Source: CAVTWY01 sp963738615 (GTDB lineage: Bacteria > Pseudomonadota > Gammaproteobacteria > Burkholderiales > Burkholderiaceae_C). From it: a stretch of DNA of 64,000 nucleotides. The first letter of the stretch is position 1; each line of letters begins with the position of its first letter. Positions 43,267-53,661 of this stretch are shown piece by piece. The position numbers and the translations under genes were made by a program. Below the pieces are notes generated by a model. It searched no databases, was not told the DNA's origin, and saw only the letters and a list, made by a program, of their open reading frames with translations. Where the stretch lies: contig CAVTXI010000012.1 of assembly GCA_963738615.1 (NCBI GenBank), forward strand, positions 1,178,001 to 1,242,000, written 5' to 3'.

Positions 43267-44265
43267 ATGGCGGTCTTCACCGAAGTCTCGCCCGACGACG
43301 CACGCGCGCTGCTGGCGCGCCTGAACGTCGGTGAGTTGATCTCGATGCGCGGCATCACGTCGGGCATCGAGAACACGAACTACTTCGTCGACACCGACCG
43401 CGGCGCGTGGGTGCTGACGATCTTCGAACGATTGACGTTCGAGCAACTGCCCTTTTATCTCGGACTGATGCGCCACCTGGCGCAGCGTGGCTTGCCGGTG
43501 CCCGAACCGCAGGCGGCGCGCGCTGCCGTGGATAACGGCGCAGGGTCGATCCTGCACACGATGCGCGGCAAGCCCGCAGCCCTGGTGAACAAGCTGCGCG
43601 GCGTACACGTGCTGGCCCCGGAGGCGCCGCACTGCAGCCAACTGGGCTTCACGCTCGCTCGTCTGCATCAAGCCGGCGCCGGCTTCGAGCGGGTGCAACC
43701 CAACCTGCGCGGCTTGTCGTGGTGGGAAGAAACCGTGCCCCTGGTGCGCCCCTTCCTCAGCGCCGCGCAAGACCGCCTGATCGCCGACGAACTCGCGTTT
43801 CAGCAATCGACGATGAATTCACCCGCCGCGCATGCGCTGCCGCGCGGCCCGATCCACGCCGACCTGTTCCGCGACAACGCGATGTTCGAAGGCGATGCGG
43901 GCCACGAGCGGCTGACGGGCATCTTCGACTTCTACTTCGCCGGCGTCGACGCACTGCTGTTCGACATTGCCGTGTGCATCAACGACTGGTGCATTGACCT
44001 CGAGAGCGGCCGCCTCGACGAGCCGCGCGCCGTCGCCCTGCTCACGGCCTACGAGGCGGTGCGCCCGCTCGACGCCAACGAACACCGCCTGCTGCCCGCG
44101 TACCTGCGTGCGGCCGCGCTGCGCTTCTGGATCTCACGCTTGTGGGACTTGCACCTGCCTCGCGACGCGAAGATGCTCCAACCTCATGATCCGACGCACT
44201 TCGAACGCGTGCTGCGCCAGCGGATAGGAGACCCTTGGCACGGCACGCGCGGGGCTGCGGCCTGA
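43267..44265 (+). CDS. thrB: Homoserine kinase (APH-fold type)
   Basis: A 332-residue homoserine kinase of the aminoglycoside-phosphotransferase-like class, making O-phosphohomoserine for threonine synthesis. The family N-terminus MAVFTEVSPDDARALLARLN and SGIENTNYFVDT are present. The catalytic loop is PIHADLFRDNAMF, and the metal-binding Asp follows in GIFDFYFAG. It starts 27 bases after the DUF2782 gene and converges on uvrD. Confidence 0.96.
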   Translation: MAVFTEVSPDDARALLARLNVGELISMRGITSGIENTNYFVDTDRGAWVLTIFERLTFEQLPFYLGLMRHLAQRGLPVPEPQAARAAVDNGAGSILHTMRGKPAALVNKLRGVHVLAPEAPHCSQLGFTLARLHQAGAGFERVQPNLRGLSWWEETVPLVRPFLSAAQDRLIADELAFQQSTMNSPAAHALPRGPIHADLFRDNAMFEGDAGHERLTGIFDFYFAGVDALLFDIAVCINDWCIDLESGRLDEPRAVALLTAYEAVRPLDANEHRLLPAYLRAAALRFWISRLWDLHLPRDAKMLQPHDPTHFERVLRQRIGDPWHGTRGAAA

Positions 44266-44269
44266 GCGG

Positions 44270-46660
44270 TCACACCGCCGTCAACTTCGCCACCGACACC
44301 AGCAGCCACTTCGTGCCGTGACGCCCGAACCGCACCTGCACGCGTGCGTCGTCGGCCTTGCCCTCGAGCGTCAGCACCACGCCTTCGCCGAACTTGCCGT
44401 GGAACACGTTCATGCCTTCACGCAGACCGTGTGACGGCGCGGATGGTGTGAGCGCAGGCGCAGCATCCACGCGGCCCGCACCGACCACCGACCCCAGCCC
44501 GCTGCCGCGCTGCCACGCCTGCTGGTAGTCGCGCGCGTAGCCCGAGCCGAAGCCCTGGTTGCGCGGACTCAGCCACTTCAGCGATTCGTCGGGCAACTCA
44601 TCGAAGAAGCGACTCTTGACGTGGTAGCGCGTCTGGCCGTGCAGCATGCGCGTCTGGCTGAAGCTGAGGTACAGGCGCTTCCTCGCCCGCGTGATCGCGA
44701 CGTACATCAGGCGGCGCTCTTCCTCGAGACCGTCGCGGTCCGACATCGAGTTCTCGTGCGGGAACAGGCCCTCTTCCAGACCGGTGATGAACACGGCGTC
44801 GAACTCGAGCCCCTTGGCCGCGTGCACCGTCATCAACTGCACCGCGTCCTTTCCGGCGATGGCCTGGTTGTCGCCGGCCTCGAGCGATGCGTGCGTCAGG
44901 AACGCCGCCAGCGGCGACTGCACCTCGCCGGTTTCGGCGTCGGGTACCACGGGGCCCTGCAAATCACGTGGCGCCTGTTCGTCGATCGGCAGCGCCACGG
45001 CGTCTTTGCCGAAACCTTCCTGCGTCACGAAGGACTCGGCGGCGTTGACCAGTTCCTGCAAGTTCTCGACACGGTCTTGTCCGTCGCGCTCGGCACGGAA
45101 CGCGTCGAGCAGGCCGCTGTCGGCCAGCATGCGGTCGATGATTTGGCGCAGCGTCATGCCGCGCGTGCCGTCGCGCAGCGCTTCGATCAACGCGACGAAC
45201 TTGGCCACGTTGCCGGCGCTGCGGCTTTGCAGGTCGTGCGTGGCGGCGTACAGGCTCGAGCCGCGCTGCTTCGCCACGTCTTGCAGCTGCTCGACCGTGC
45301 GCGCGCCAATGCCGCGGGTGGGAAAGTTGACGACGCGCAGGAAGCTCGTGTCGTCGTCGGGGTTCTCGATCAACCGCAAGTACGCCAGCGCGTGCTTGAT
45401 TTCGGCGCGCTCGAAGAAGCGCAGGCCGCCGTACACGCGGTAAGGAATGCCGGCGTTGAAGAGCGCGCTTTCGATCACACGCGACTGCGCGTTGCTTCGG
45501 TAAAGCACGGCAATCTCCGCGCGCGACGTGCCACCGCGATGCAACTGCTGCGACTCGTCGAGGAACCACTGCGCCTCACCGAAATCGCTCGTTGCTTCGA
45601 ACACGCGCACCGGCTCACCCGCACCCGCGTCGGTATGCAGGTTTTTGCCCAAGCGCCTTTCGTTGTGCGAGATGAGCGTGTTGGCCGTATCGAGGATGTG
45701 GCCGTAGCTGCGGTAGTTACGCTCGAGCTTCACGACGTGATCGACGCCGTACTCGCGTTCGAAGTCGGCCATGTTGCCGACCTGCGCGCCGCGGAACGCG
45801 TAGATGCTCTGGTCGTCATCGCCGACCGCGAACACACCCTGTGGCGCAAGGCCTGGCATCGCGATGGGCGAACGCGATGAATTCACGGCCGCCGTCGTCG
45901 GCGGGGGCGCGAACATCTGCAGCCAGCGGTATTGCAGCACGTTCGTGTCCTGGAACTCGTCGACCAGCACGTGCTGGAACCGACGTTGATAGTGATGCCG
46001 CAAGGGCACCTGGTCGCGCATCAACTCGTAGGTGCGCAGCAGCAGTTCGGCGAAGTCGACCACGCCTTCGCGCTGGCACTGGTCGTCGTACGCGGCGTAG
46101 ATCTCCACGAGCTTGGTCGTGTGCAAATCACCGACCTCAACGTCACCAGGGCGCAGGCCGTTGTCTTTCGCGCCCGAGATGAAGTACGCCACCTGACGCG
46201 CCACATAGCGGTCTTCGTCGAGGTTCATCCCCTTGATGACACGCTTGACGGCCGACTGCTGATCCTGGCTGTCGAGGATCTGAAAACCCTGCGGCAGGTT
46301 CGCAAGCTTCCAGTGCGCGCGCAGGAAGCGGTTGCACAGGCCGTGGAAGGTGCCGATCCACATGCCACGCACGTTCACCGGCAGCATCGCCGACAGGCGC
46401 GCCAGCATCTCTTTGGCCGCTTTGTTCGTGAACGTGACCGCCAGCACGCCGCCGGGTGACACCTGCCCGGTGCGCATCAACCACGCGATGCGCGTGGTCA
46501 GCACGCGGGTCTTGCCCGAACCTGCACCGGCGAGAATCAAAGCGGGCTGTCTGGCCAGCGTGACGGCAGCGTACTGCTCGGGGTTCAGGTCGCGCAGCAG
46601 CGGATCGTTGTCCGTTGCAACGTTCGCGCGACCCTCGCCGTCATCTGGATAAAAAGACAT
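44270..46660 (-). CDS. uvrD: UvrD/PcrA-type superfamily 1 DNA helicase
   Basis: A 796-residue 3'-5' helicase for nucleotide excision and mismatch repair. Walker A is ILAGAGSGKTRVL near residue 42, Walker B is VDEFQDTN, and the later motifs GDDDQSIYAFRGA, LERNYRS and MTVHAAKGLEF are all present. The C-terminus has the Tudor-like part common to UvrD/PcrA (GMNVFHGKFGEGVVLTLEG). TAGAAT lies seven bases upstream of the ATG (46672-46667), again suggesting a very short leader. Confidence 0.97.
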   Translation of the reverse strand: MSFYPDDGEGRANVATDNDPLLRDLNPEQYAAVTLARQPALILAGAGSGKTRVLTTRIAWLMRTGQVSPGGVLAVTFTNKAAKEMLARLSAMLPVNVRGMWIGTFHGLCNRFLRAHWKLANLPQGFQILDSQDQQSAVKRVIKGMNLDEDRYVARQVAYFISGAKDNGLRPGDVEVGDLHTTKLVEIYAAYDDQCQREGVVDFAELLLRTYELMRDQVPLRHHYQRRFQHVLVDEFQDTNVLQYRWLQMFAPPPTTAAVNSSRSPIAMPGLAPQGVFAVGDDDQSIYAFRGAQVGNMADFEREYGVDHVVKLERNYRSYGHILDTANTLISHNERRLGKNLHTDAGAGEPVRVFEATSDFGEAQWFLDESQQLHRGGTSRAEIAVLYRSNAQSRVIESALFNAGIPYRVYGGLRFFERAEIKHALAYLRLIENPDDDTSFLRVVNFPTRGIGARTVEQLQDVAKQRGSSLYAATHDLQSRSAGNVAKFVALIEALRDGTRGMTLRQIIDRMLADSGLLDAFRAERDGQDRVENLQELVNAAESFVTQEGFGKDAVALPIDEQAPRDLQGPVVPDAETGEVQSPLAAFLTHASLEAGDNQAIAGKDAVQLMTVHAAKGLEFDAVFITGLEEGLFPHENSMSDRDGLEEERRLMYVAITRARKRLYLSFSQTRMLHGQTRYHVKSRFFDELPDESLKWLSPRNQGFGSGYARDYQQAWQRGSGLGSVVGAGRVDAAPALTPSAPSHGLREGMNVFHGKFGEGVVLTLEGKADDARVQVRFGRHGTKWLLVSVAKLTAV

Positions 46661-46679
46661 GGTTCGATTCTAGGCAGCG

Positions 46680-47750
46680 ATGACCGGGGGATTCTTCGAG
46701 CGACTGAAGCAGCGCGTGCAGCCGCGCGCCGAAGCGCCGCGCTTGAACCTGGCGCTGCAAGGCGGCGGCGCGCACGGTGCGTTCACGTGGGGCGTGCTCG
46801 ACGCGCTGCTGGAAGACGGCCGCTTTCGCTTCGCCACTGTCAGTGGCGCGAGTGCCGGTGCGATGAACGCCGTCGTCCTCGCGCACGGCTTGGCCCAAAG
46901 CGACGACCCGCACCGGGCACGCGAACACGCGCGCGAGGCGCTGCGACAGTTCTGGTCGAGCGTTGGCGCGACGATGCCCTACGAATGGTTGACCCAAGGC
47001 CAAGGCGACGACACACGGCTCAACCCGCTGGGGCAATGGCTGGTCCGGTGGACGCAATGGTTGTCGCCACGGCAAGCCAACCCGCTCGACATCAACCCGC
47101 TGCGCGACACGCTCGCCGAGTTGGTCGACTTCGAACGCCTGCGCCGAGCGTCATCCGTCCGCCTGCTGATCGCGACGACGCACGCGAACAGCGCGCGGCT
47201 GCACCTGCACACCGAGCGCGAGATCGACATCGACGTCCTCCTTGCGTCGGCGTGTCTGCCGATGGTTCATCACGCGGTGATGCTCGACGGGCAGCCGCAC
47301 TGGGACGGCGGCTACACCGCCAACCCGCCGGTCGAGCCGCTGGTCTTCGACCCCGCGTCGGCGGCCGACACGCTGCTGGTTCCGTTGGTGCCCATGCGCT
47401 GGAGCGAAACGCCGACGACGCTTCCGCAGATCCAGCAGCGCCTGGCCGAACTCACCTTCAGCGGCCCCTTCATCGCCGAGTTGCAGCGCTTGGCGCACTG
47501 GCAACACGAGCTGCGATGGCCCTACCGTGGGCCAAAGGAACGCTTGCTTGCGCGTGCCCGCTGGCACCTGATCGACGGCGCGTCGGCGCTGGCTTCGTTG
47601 CGCGTCGAGACGCGCATGATCGCGCACGGGCCTTTTCTCGAGCACCTGCACGACATGGGTCGCGAACGGGCCAAGGCCTGGCTGGCCGAACATGGCCACG
47701 CGGTGGGGTTGCGATCGACGTGCGCACTGCACGAATTGCTTGGACAGTGA
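46680..47750 (+). CDS. Patatin-like phospholipase
   Basis: A 356-residue patatin-family hydrolase. The oxyanion loop LALQGGGAHGAFTWGVLD (about 23-40), the nucleophile elbow GASAG (about residues 57-61) and the Asp in WDGGYTANPP are all present, giving the Ser-Asp dyad. There is no signal peptide, so it is probably cytoplasmic or peripheral to the membrane. It should release fatty acids from phospholipids. It starts 19 bases from the divergent uvrD gene. Confidence 0.9.
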   Translation: MTGGFFERLKQRVQPRAEAPRLNLALQGGGAHGAFTWGVLDALLEDGRFRFATVSGASAGAMNAVVLAHGLAQSDDPHRAREHAREALRQFWSSVGATMPYEWLTQGQGDDTRLNPLGQWLVRWTQWLSPRQANPLDINPLRDTLAELVDFERLRRASSVRLLIATTHANSARLHLHTEREIDIDVLLASACLPMVHHAVMLDGQPHWDGGYTANPPVEPLVFDPASAADTLLVPLVPMRWSETPTTLPQIQQRLAELTFSGPFIAELQRLAHWQHELRWPYRGPKERLLARARWHLIDGASALASLRVETRMIAHGPFLEHLHDMGRERAKAWLAEHGHAVGLRSTCALHELLGQ

Positions 47751-47796
47751 CAGCGGCAGCGCACCTCGCGCAGATCAGCCCGTCCAAGCCCGTCCC

Positions 47797-47802
47797 TAGA
47801 AT
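47797..47802 (+). promoter_or_regulatory. Putative -10 box (TAGAAT) of guaC
   Basis: TAGAAT at 47797-47802 is followed by CC and lies 52 bases before the guaC ATG. It is the same hexamer as upstream of valS, livH and others. The -35 region is not recognisable. Confidence 0.35.
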
Positions 47803-47854
47803 CCTTCGAGCCGATTACCGGCTGAGCTCAGCGCCACATCAACGGCCAACCACC

Positions 47855-48832
47855 ATGGAAATCTTCGACTACGACAACATCCTGCTGCTGCCGCGCAAGT
47901 GCCGCGTCGACAGCCGCGCCGACTGTGACCCGACGGTCGAGTTCGGCGGCCGCCGCTTCGCGCTGCCGGTCGTGCCGGCCAACATGCGAACCGTGATCGA
48001 CGAGCGCATCGTCGAGATGCTGGCGCGCACGAATCACTTCTACGTGATGCACCGCTTCGATCTCGACTCGGTGACGTTCGCGCGCGGCATGCGCGACAAG
48101 GGGCTGGTGGTGTCGATCAGCGTGGGCGTGAAGCCCGATGATCGGCACACCGTCGACCGCCTGGCGGCCGAGGGCATCGGTGCCGACTACATCACGATCG
48201 ACATCGCGCACGGCCACGCCGACAGCGTTCGTCGGATGATCGAGCACATCAAACACAAGCTGCCGGCCGCGTTCGTCATTGCCGGCAATGTCGGCACGCC
48301 CGAAGGTGTGATCGACCTCGAGACCTGGGGCGCGGACGCGACCAAGGTCGGCGTGGGCCCAGGCAAGGTGTGCATCACGCGGCTGAAGACGGGCTTCGGC
48401 ACCGGGGGCTGGCAGTTGTCGGCGTTGAAGTGGTGTGCGCGCGTGGCGACGAAACCCATCGTCGCCGACGGCGGCATCCGCCATCACGGCGACATCGCCA
48501 AGAGCGTGCGCTTCGGCGCCAGCATGGTGATGATCGGCTCGCTGTTCGCCGGCCACGAGGAAAGCCCAGGCCAGACGGTCGAGGTCGACGGCAAGCTCTA
48601 CAAGGAGTACTACGGCAGTGCGTCGGACTTCAACAAGGGCGAATACAAACACGTCGAAGGCAAGCGCATCCTCGAGCCGATCAAGGGCAAGCTGGTCGAC
48701 ACCCTGCGCGAGATGAAGGAAGACGTGCAGAGCTCGATCAGCTACGCGGGTGGACGCGCGTTGATGGACTTGAAGAAGGTGAACTACGTTGTGCTTGGCG
48801 GCGAGAACGCGGGCGAGCATCTGTTCATGTGA
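47855..48832 (+). CDS. guaC: GMP reductase
   Basis: A 325-residue IMPDH/GMPR-family TIM barrel without CBS domains. The start MEIFDYDNILLLPRKC, the FYVMHRFD segment and the active-site loop GVGPGKVCITRLKTGFG with its catalytic Cys identify the short GMP reductase class rather than IMP dehydrogenase. It converts GMP to IMP with NADPH for purine salvage. The ATG at 47855 gives full family length. Confidence 0.93.
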   Translation: MEIFDYDNILLLPRKCRVDSRADCDPTVEFGGRRFALPVVPANMRTVIDERIVEMLARTNHFYVMHRFDLDSVTFARGMRDKGLVVSISVGVKPDDRHTVDRLAAEGIGADYITIDIAHGHADSVRRMIEHIKHKLPAAFVIAGNVGTPEGVIDLETWGADATKVGVGPGKVCITRLKTGFGTGGWQLSALKWCARVATKPIVADGGIRHHGDIAKSVRFGASMVMIGSLFAGHEESPGQTVEVDGKLYKEYYGSASDFNKGEYKHVEGKRILEPIKGKLVDTLREMKEDVQSSISYAGGRALMDLKKVNYVVLGGENAGEHLFM

Positions 48833-48864
48833 TGGCGCTGACTGCGGCGCCGGGACCCGCTCCA

Positions 48865-48870
48865 TAGAAT
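48865..48870 (+). promoter_or_regulatory. Putative -10 box (TAGAAT) of valS
   Basis: TAGAAT at 48865-48870, followed by CCGG, lies 51 bases upstream of the valS ATG in the 89-base gap after guaC. No clear -35 box or T-box-like structure is visible. Confidence 0.35.
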
Positions 48871-48921
48871 CCGGCACTCTCCGCAGCAACCTGCCAGCGG
48901 TGCACTCTTGCCCACACGACC

Positions 48922-51756
48922 ATGAGCGAATTGCCCAAGTCTTTCGAACCCGCCGCGATCGAGTCCAAGTGGGCACCGGTATGGGAGCGCGCGAAAGTCG
49001 GTGAGCCGACGCTCGACCCGTCGAAACCATCGTTCTCGATCCAACTGCCGCCGCCCAACGTGACCGGCACGTTGCACATGGGGCACGGCTTCAACCACAC
49101 GATCATGGACGCGCTGACGCGGTATCACCGCATGCGTGGCTTCAACACGTTGTGGCTGCCGGGGACTGATCACGCAGGCATCGCGACGCAGATCGTGGTC
49201 GAGCGGCAGTTGCAGGAGCAAGGCATCTCACGCCACGACATCGGCCGCGAGAAGTTTCTCGAGCACGTGTGGGCATGGAAGGCGAAGTCGGGCGACGTCA
49301 TCACCGGGCAGATGCGCCGCATCGGCGACACGGTCGATTGGTCGCGCGAGTACTTCACGATGGACGCGACACAGAGCGCCGTAGTCGTCGAGACCTTTGT
49401 GCGCTTGTACGAGCAGGGGCTGATCTACCGCGCGAAGAAGCTTGTCAGCTGGGACCCGGGGCTGAAGTCGGCGGTGTCGGATCTCGAAGTCGAAAGCGAA
49501 GAGGAAGATGGGTTCCTCTGGCACATCCGCTATCCGCTCGAAGATGGGTCGGGCTCGTTGGTGGTGGCGACCACGCGGCCCGAAACGATGCTGGGCGACA
49601 CCGCAGTCATGGTGCACCCCGACGACGAGCGCTACGGACCGGTCGTCGGCAAGCGCGTGAAGCTGCCGCTGACCGACCGCACGATCCCCGTCATCGCCGA
49701 CGCCTACGTCGACCGCGAGTTCGGCACCGGCGTCGTGAAGGTGACGCCCGCGCACGATCACAACGACTACGCGGTGGGCCTGCGCCACGGTCTGCCGATC
49801 ATCGGCGTGCTGACGCTCGATGCGACGATCAATGACAACGCACCGCCCGCCTACCGCGGCCTCGACCGCTTCGTGGCGCGCAAGCGCGTGGTCGCCGATC
49901 TGGACGCGCAAGGCCTGCTGGTCGAGACCAAGAAGCACAAGCTGATGGTGCCGCGCTGCGCGCGCTCAGGCCAAGTGGTCGAGCCGATGCTCACGGACCA
50001 ATGGTTCATGGCGATGAGCAAGCCTTCGCCGCACGACGGCGAGTCGATCGCCGGGCGTGCGATGAAGGCAGTCGAGCGCGGCGACGTGAAGTTCGTGCCC
50101 GACAACTGGATCGCCACCTGGAACCACTGGATGAAGAACATCCAGGACTGGTGCATCTCGCGCCAGCTTTGGTGGGGGCATCAGATCCCGGCGTGGTACG
50201 GCACGGGTGGCGAAATTTTCGTCGCGCGCAGCGAGGACGAAGCGCGCGCGAAGGCAAATGCAGCGGGCTATTCGGGCGCGCTCGAGCGCGACCCCGACGT
50301 GCTCGACACGTGGTATTCGGCGGCGAACTTTCCGTTCTCGACCGTCGGCTGGCCGGGCAAATCGGTCGAGCGCGACCTGTTCCTGCCGTCGACCGTGCTT
50401 GTCACCGGCTTCGACATCATCTTCTTCTGGGTCGCCCGGATGATCATGATGACGCTGCACCACGCCGGCACGGTGCCCTTCCAGCACGTCTACATCCACG
50501 GCCTGATCCGCGATTCGCAAGGCCAGAAGATGAGCAAGAGCGAAGGCAACGTGCTTGACCCCGTGGACCTTATCCAGGGCGTGGATCTGGCCACGCTGAT
50601 CACCAAAAGCACCACCGGTCTGCGCCGCCCCGAGAAGGCGCCGAAGATCACCACGCGGCTGAAGAAGGAGCACCCCGACGGCATCCCCGCGTACGGCGCC
50701 GACGCGTTGCGCTTCACAATGGCCAGCTACGCGAGCCTGGGCCGCGACATCGCCTTCGACACCAAGCGCTGCGAGGGCTACCGCAACTTCTGCAACAAGC
50801 TCTGGAACGCGACGCGCTTCGTGCTGATGAACTGCGAAGGGCAGGACTGCGGCCTCGAGGAACATACCAAGGCCGAATGCGAACCGGGGCAACCATTCCA
50901 CGGCTACATGAGCTTCTCGCAAGCCGACCGCTGGATCACCAGCGAGATTCAGAACGTCGAAGCCGCGGTCGCGCAAGGCTTCGCCGACTTCCGCCTGGAC
51001 CTCGTCGCGCAGACCACCTATGCCTTCGTGTGGGACCGCTACTGCGACTGGTACCTCGAGATCGCGAAGATCCAGATCGCGCAGGGCACGCCCGCGCAGC
51101 AGCGCGCCACGCGGCGCACGCTGATCCGCGTGCTGGAAACCATCTTGCGCCTGCTGCACCCGCTGACGCCGTTCATCACGGCCGAGTTGTGGGAGCGCGT
51201 CGCGCCCGTCGCGGGCCGTGCGTCGGGCGATGCGCGCGGCATTGCGGCAGCGCCCTACCCCGTAGCGCAGCCCGAGCGCATCGACGCGAAGGCTATCGCA
51301 TGGATGGCGAAACTCGAGGCGCTGGTGACGGCCACGCGTGCGTTGCGAAGTGAGATGAACCTGCCACCGGGTCAACGCGTGCCGTTGCTGGCGACGGGCG
51401 ACGCGGACTTTCTGCGCGAAGCAGCTGCGCTGATTCAGGCGCTGGCCAAGACGAGCGAGCTGCGCGTGTTCGACGACGAAGCGTCCTTCGTACAGGCTGC
51501 ATCGATGCTGCCGGTGACGAACGTCGGCGCGTCGCGTGTCGCGTTGCACGTCGAGATCGACGTTGGCGCAGAGCGTTCACGCGTCGACAAGGAAGTGGCG
51601 CGCATCGAAGGCGAGATCGTGAAGAGCCGCACCAAGCTCGGCAACGAGTCGTTTGTGGCGCGCGCACCCGCGGCAGTGATCAATCAGGAGCGTCAGCGGC
51701 TGGCTGACTTCGAGCAGACGATCAGCCGTCTGAAGGATCAGCAGTCGCGTCTTTAG
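48922..51756 (+). CDS. valS: Valyl-tRNA synthetase
   Basis: A 944-residue class I aminoacyl-tRNA synthetase. The HIGH motif appears as PPNVTGTLHMGHGFNHT, and the KMSKS motif as GQKMSKSEGNVLDP. The editing domain (VATTRPETMLGDTAVMVHPD) lies between them. The C-terminal coiled-coil arm typical of ValRS ends the protein (RVDKEVARIEGEIVKSRTKL). Its last 35 bases overlap the convergent dehydrogenase gene if that gene's frame is read as below. Confidence 0.98.
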   Translation: MSELPKSFEPAAIESKWAPVWERAKVGEPTLDPSKPSFSIQLPPPNVTGTLHMGHGFNHTIMDALTRYHRMRGFNTLWLPGTDHAGIATQIVVERQLQEQGISRHDIGREKFLEHVWAWKAKSGDVITGQMRRIGDTVDWSREYFTMDATQSAVVVETFVRLYEQGLIYRAKKLVSWDPGLKSAVSDLEVESEEEDGFLWHIRYPLEDGSGSLVVATTRPETMLGDTAVMVHPDDERYGPVVGKRVKLPLTDRTIPVIADAYVDREFGTGVVKVTPAHDHNDYAVGLRHGLPIIGVLTLDATINDNAPPAYRGLDRFVARKRVVADLDAQGLLVETKKHKLMVPRCARSGQVVEPMLTDQWFMAMSKPSPHDGESIAGRAMKAVERGDVKFVPDNWIATWNHWMKNIQDWCISRQLWWGHQIPAWYGTGGEIFVARSEDEARAKANAAGYSGALERDPDVLDTWYSAANFPFSTVGWPGKSVERDLFLPSTVLVTGFDIIFFWVARMIMMTLHHAGTVPFQHVYIHGLIRDSQGQKMSKSEGNVLDPVDLIQGVDLATLITKSTTGLRRPEKAPKITTRLKKEHPDGIPAYGADALRFTMASYASLGRDIAFDTKRCEGYRNFCNKLWNATRFVLMNCEGQDCGLEEHTKAECEPGQPFHGYMSFSQADRWITSEIQNVEAAVAQGFADFRLDLVAQTTYAFVWDRYCDWYLEIAKIQIAQGTPAQQRATRRTLIRVLETILRLLHPLTPFITAELWERVAPVAGRASGDARGIAAAPYPVAQPERIDAKAIAWMAKLEALVTATRALRSEMNLPPGQRVPLLATGDADFLREAAALIQALAKTSELRVFDDEASFVQAASMLPVTNVGASRVALHVEIDVGAERSRVDKEVARIEGEIVKSRTKLGNESFVARAPAAVINQERQRLADFEQTISRLKDQQSRL

Positions 51757-52688
51757 AACCGCGAGGCTCGCGTCGCGACACGGCGGGCGAGGAGGCGAGC
51801 AGTTCGTCGATACGACGCGCCACGGCCCAGGCGCTGCGCACGCGCGACTCGCGTGTGGTGCTGGCCACGCGCGGCGTAACCTGAATCGCCTGAATGCCGT
51901 GCAGCGGCCTCGTCGGGATCGAGCGCACCGGGCTCGAGCCCGTCCATCCAGGCCGCGGCCATGCGGCCCGACTGCAGCACCTGCGCCAGCACGGCCTCGT
52001 CGAACACGCTGGAGTGCGTGGTGCTGACAAGGATCTGGCTTTCTTTGCAGTAGGGCAACACGCGGTCACCGATCAGCCCGCGGTAGCGCGAGAAGTAGGC
52101 GAGTTGCACGCACACCGCGTCGCTTTGTTCGATCAGTTCGCGCAAACCCAGCGGCTCGATGCGCCAACGGTTCCATACGCTGTCGGAGGCATGCACCGAG
52201 GGGTCATAGCCGACGACGCGCGAGCCGAACACCGACAGCAATTGCGCCAGCACCCGCGCGGCGGGGACCATGCCCAGCAATCCGACCGTGCATCCGCCCA
52301 GTTCACGCCCGACCAACAGGCCCTCGGCGTTGATCACCGGCACGCGACGCAGCATCGCCAGCATCGCGCCGATGATGAACTCGGCTTCGGCTGACGCACT
52401 GGCGGTGGTGGCGCGCACGACCTCGACACCGGCACGTGCACACGCGTCCAGATCGATGTTCTCGGCGCCCGAACTCAGCCGTCCGACGGCGCGCAGCGCA
52501 GGCGCGAAATGGAGGACCTGCGCGTCCAGCGCCACCGATGGCGGCACGATCATCGCGCGCACGTCGAAGATCGCCTGACGAAGCGCCCGACCGTCACGCG
52601 CGAGCTCGGGCGCGTATCGCAATGTGTACCGATCCGACAGCCACTGCATGACCTCTGGCTCGAGGGGCTCGACGATCAGAACATCCAT
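51722..52688 (-). CDS. D-isomer specific 2-hydroxyacid dehydrogenase (one frameshift)
   Basis: A phosphoglycerate-dehydrogenase-like protein of about 321 residues. It starts MDVLIVEPLEPEVMQWLSD. The substrate domain (ALRAVGRLSSGAENIDLDAC) is followed by the NAD-binding fold (CTVGLLGMVPAARVLAQLLS), where the usual GxGxxG is relaxed. LVSTTHSSVFDEAVLAQVLQ gives the C-terminal part. The frame shifts near 51907 after LDPDE: removing one G gives PLHGIQAIQVTPRVASTTRE and a stop at 51722. The late Gln-Val-Thr-Pro replaces the usual LTPHxAG His, so activity is uncertain. Confidence 0.8.
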
Positions 52689-52772
52689 GTTGTGGTGTGA
52701 ACGAATGCGCAGGTCGTAGCCAGACGCCGTGACACAATCATTCGAGCCCCTGCTGCGAACAAGTGTAAATAG

Positions 52773-53660
52773 ATGATCAAGAAAGCCATCTTCCCTGTCG
52801 CCGGCCTCGGTACCCGCTTCTTGCCGGCAACCAAGGCGCAACCGAAAGAAATGCTGCCGGTGGTGGACAAGCCGCTGATCCAGTACGCCGTGGAAGAAGC
52901 CTACGCGGCCGGCGTTCGCGAGATGATTTTCGTGACAGGACGCCACAAGCGACCCATCGAAGATCACTTTGACATGACCTACGAACTCGAGGTAGCCCTC
53001 GAGCAAGCGGGCAAAGACGAACTCCTGCGCGTGGTTCGCAGCGTGAAGCCAGACGACATGGAGTGCGTGTACGTGCGTCAGGCTCAGGCCCTCGGTTTGG
53101 GGCATGCCGTGCTGTGCGGTCAGCGTCTGATCGGCAACGACCCCTTCGCCGTGCTGCTGGCCGATGACCTCATGGTCGGCAACCCGCCCGTGCTGACGCA
53201 GATGGTCGAGCAATACAACGAGTGGCGCGCATCGATCCTGGCGGTGCAGGAGGTTCCTGCCGAGCACACGAATCGCTACGGCATCGTCGCCGGCACTGTC
53301 GTCAACGACCGCCTGATGGACGTAAATCGCATTGTCGAAAAGCCAAACCCCGACGTCGCGCCTTCACGCCTTGGCGTCGCGGGCCGCTACATCCTGACGC
53401 CAGGCGTCTTCCGCGAAATCGAGAACCAGCCGCGCGGCGTGGGCGGCGAGATCCAGCTCACCGATGGCATCGCGGGGCTTCTGCGTCGCGAAAAGGTCTT
53501 CGCGTACCGGTATGAAGGCGAGCGCTACGACTGCGGCAGCAAGGACGGGTTCCTGAAGGCCAACGTCCAACTCGCGCTGGCGCATCCCCAACTCGGGCCC
53601 GGGCTTTCGCGAGTACTTGCGGGGCATCGAACTCTGATCGATGGTGCGGTCCAGACGTGA
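52773..53660 (+). CDS. galU: UTP-glucose-1-phosphate uridylyltransferase
   Basis: A 295-residue nucleotidyltransferase making UDP-glucose for surface polysaccharides and galactose use. The signature GLGTRFLPATKAQPKEMLPV is at 10-29, with the VDKPLIQYAVEEA and LGLGHAVLCG segments following. The late FAYRYEGERYDCGSKDGFLK is typical of GalU. It is followed by a strong palindrome that probably ends the transcript. Confidence 0.97.
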   Translation: MIKKAIFPVAGLGTRFLPATKAQPKEMLPVVDKPLIQYAVEEAYAAGVREMIFVTGRHKRPIEDHFDMTYELEVALEQAGKDELLRVVRSVKPDDMECVYVRQAQALGLGHAVLCGQRLIGNDPFAVLLADDLMVGNPPVLTQMVEQYNEWRASILAVQEVPAEHTNRYGIVAGTVVNDRLMDVNRIVEKPNPDVAPSRLGVAGRYILTPGVFREIENQPRGVGGEIQLTDGIAGLLRREKVFAYRYEGERYDCGSKDGFLKANVQLALAHPQLGPGLSRVLAGHRTLIDGAVQT

Positions 53661-53661
53661 C

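Noticed and set aside
46787..48832. 681-codon frame that would fuse an Arg-rich protein to GMP reductase
   Set aside because: Only the part from 47855 matches GMP reductase; the rest is an alternate frame of the patatin gene.
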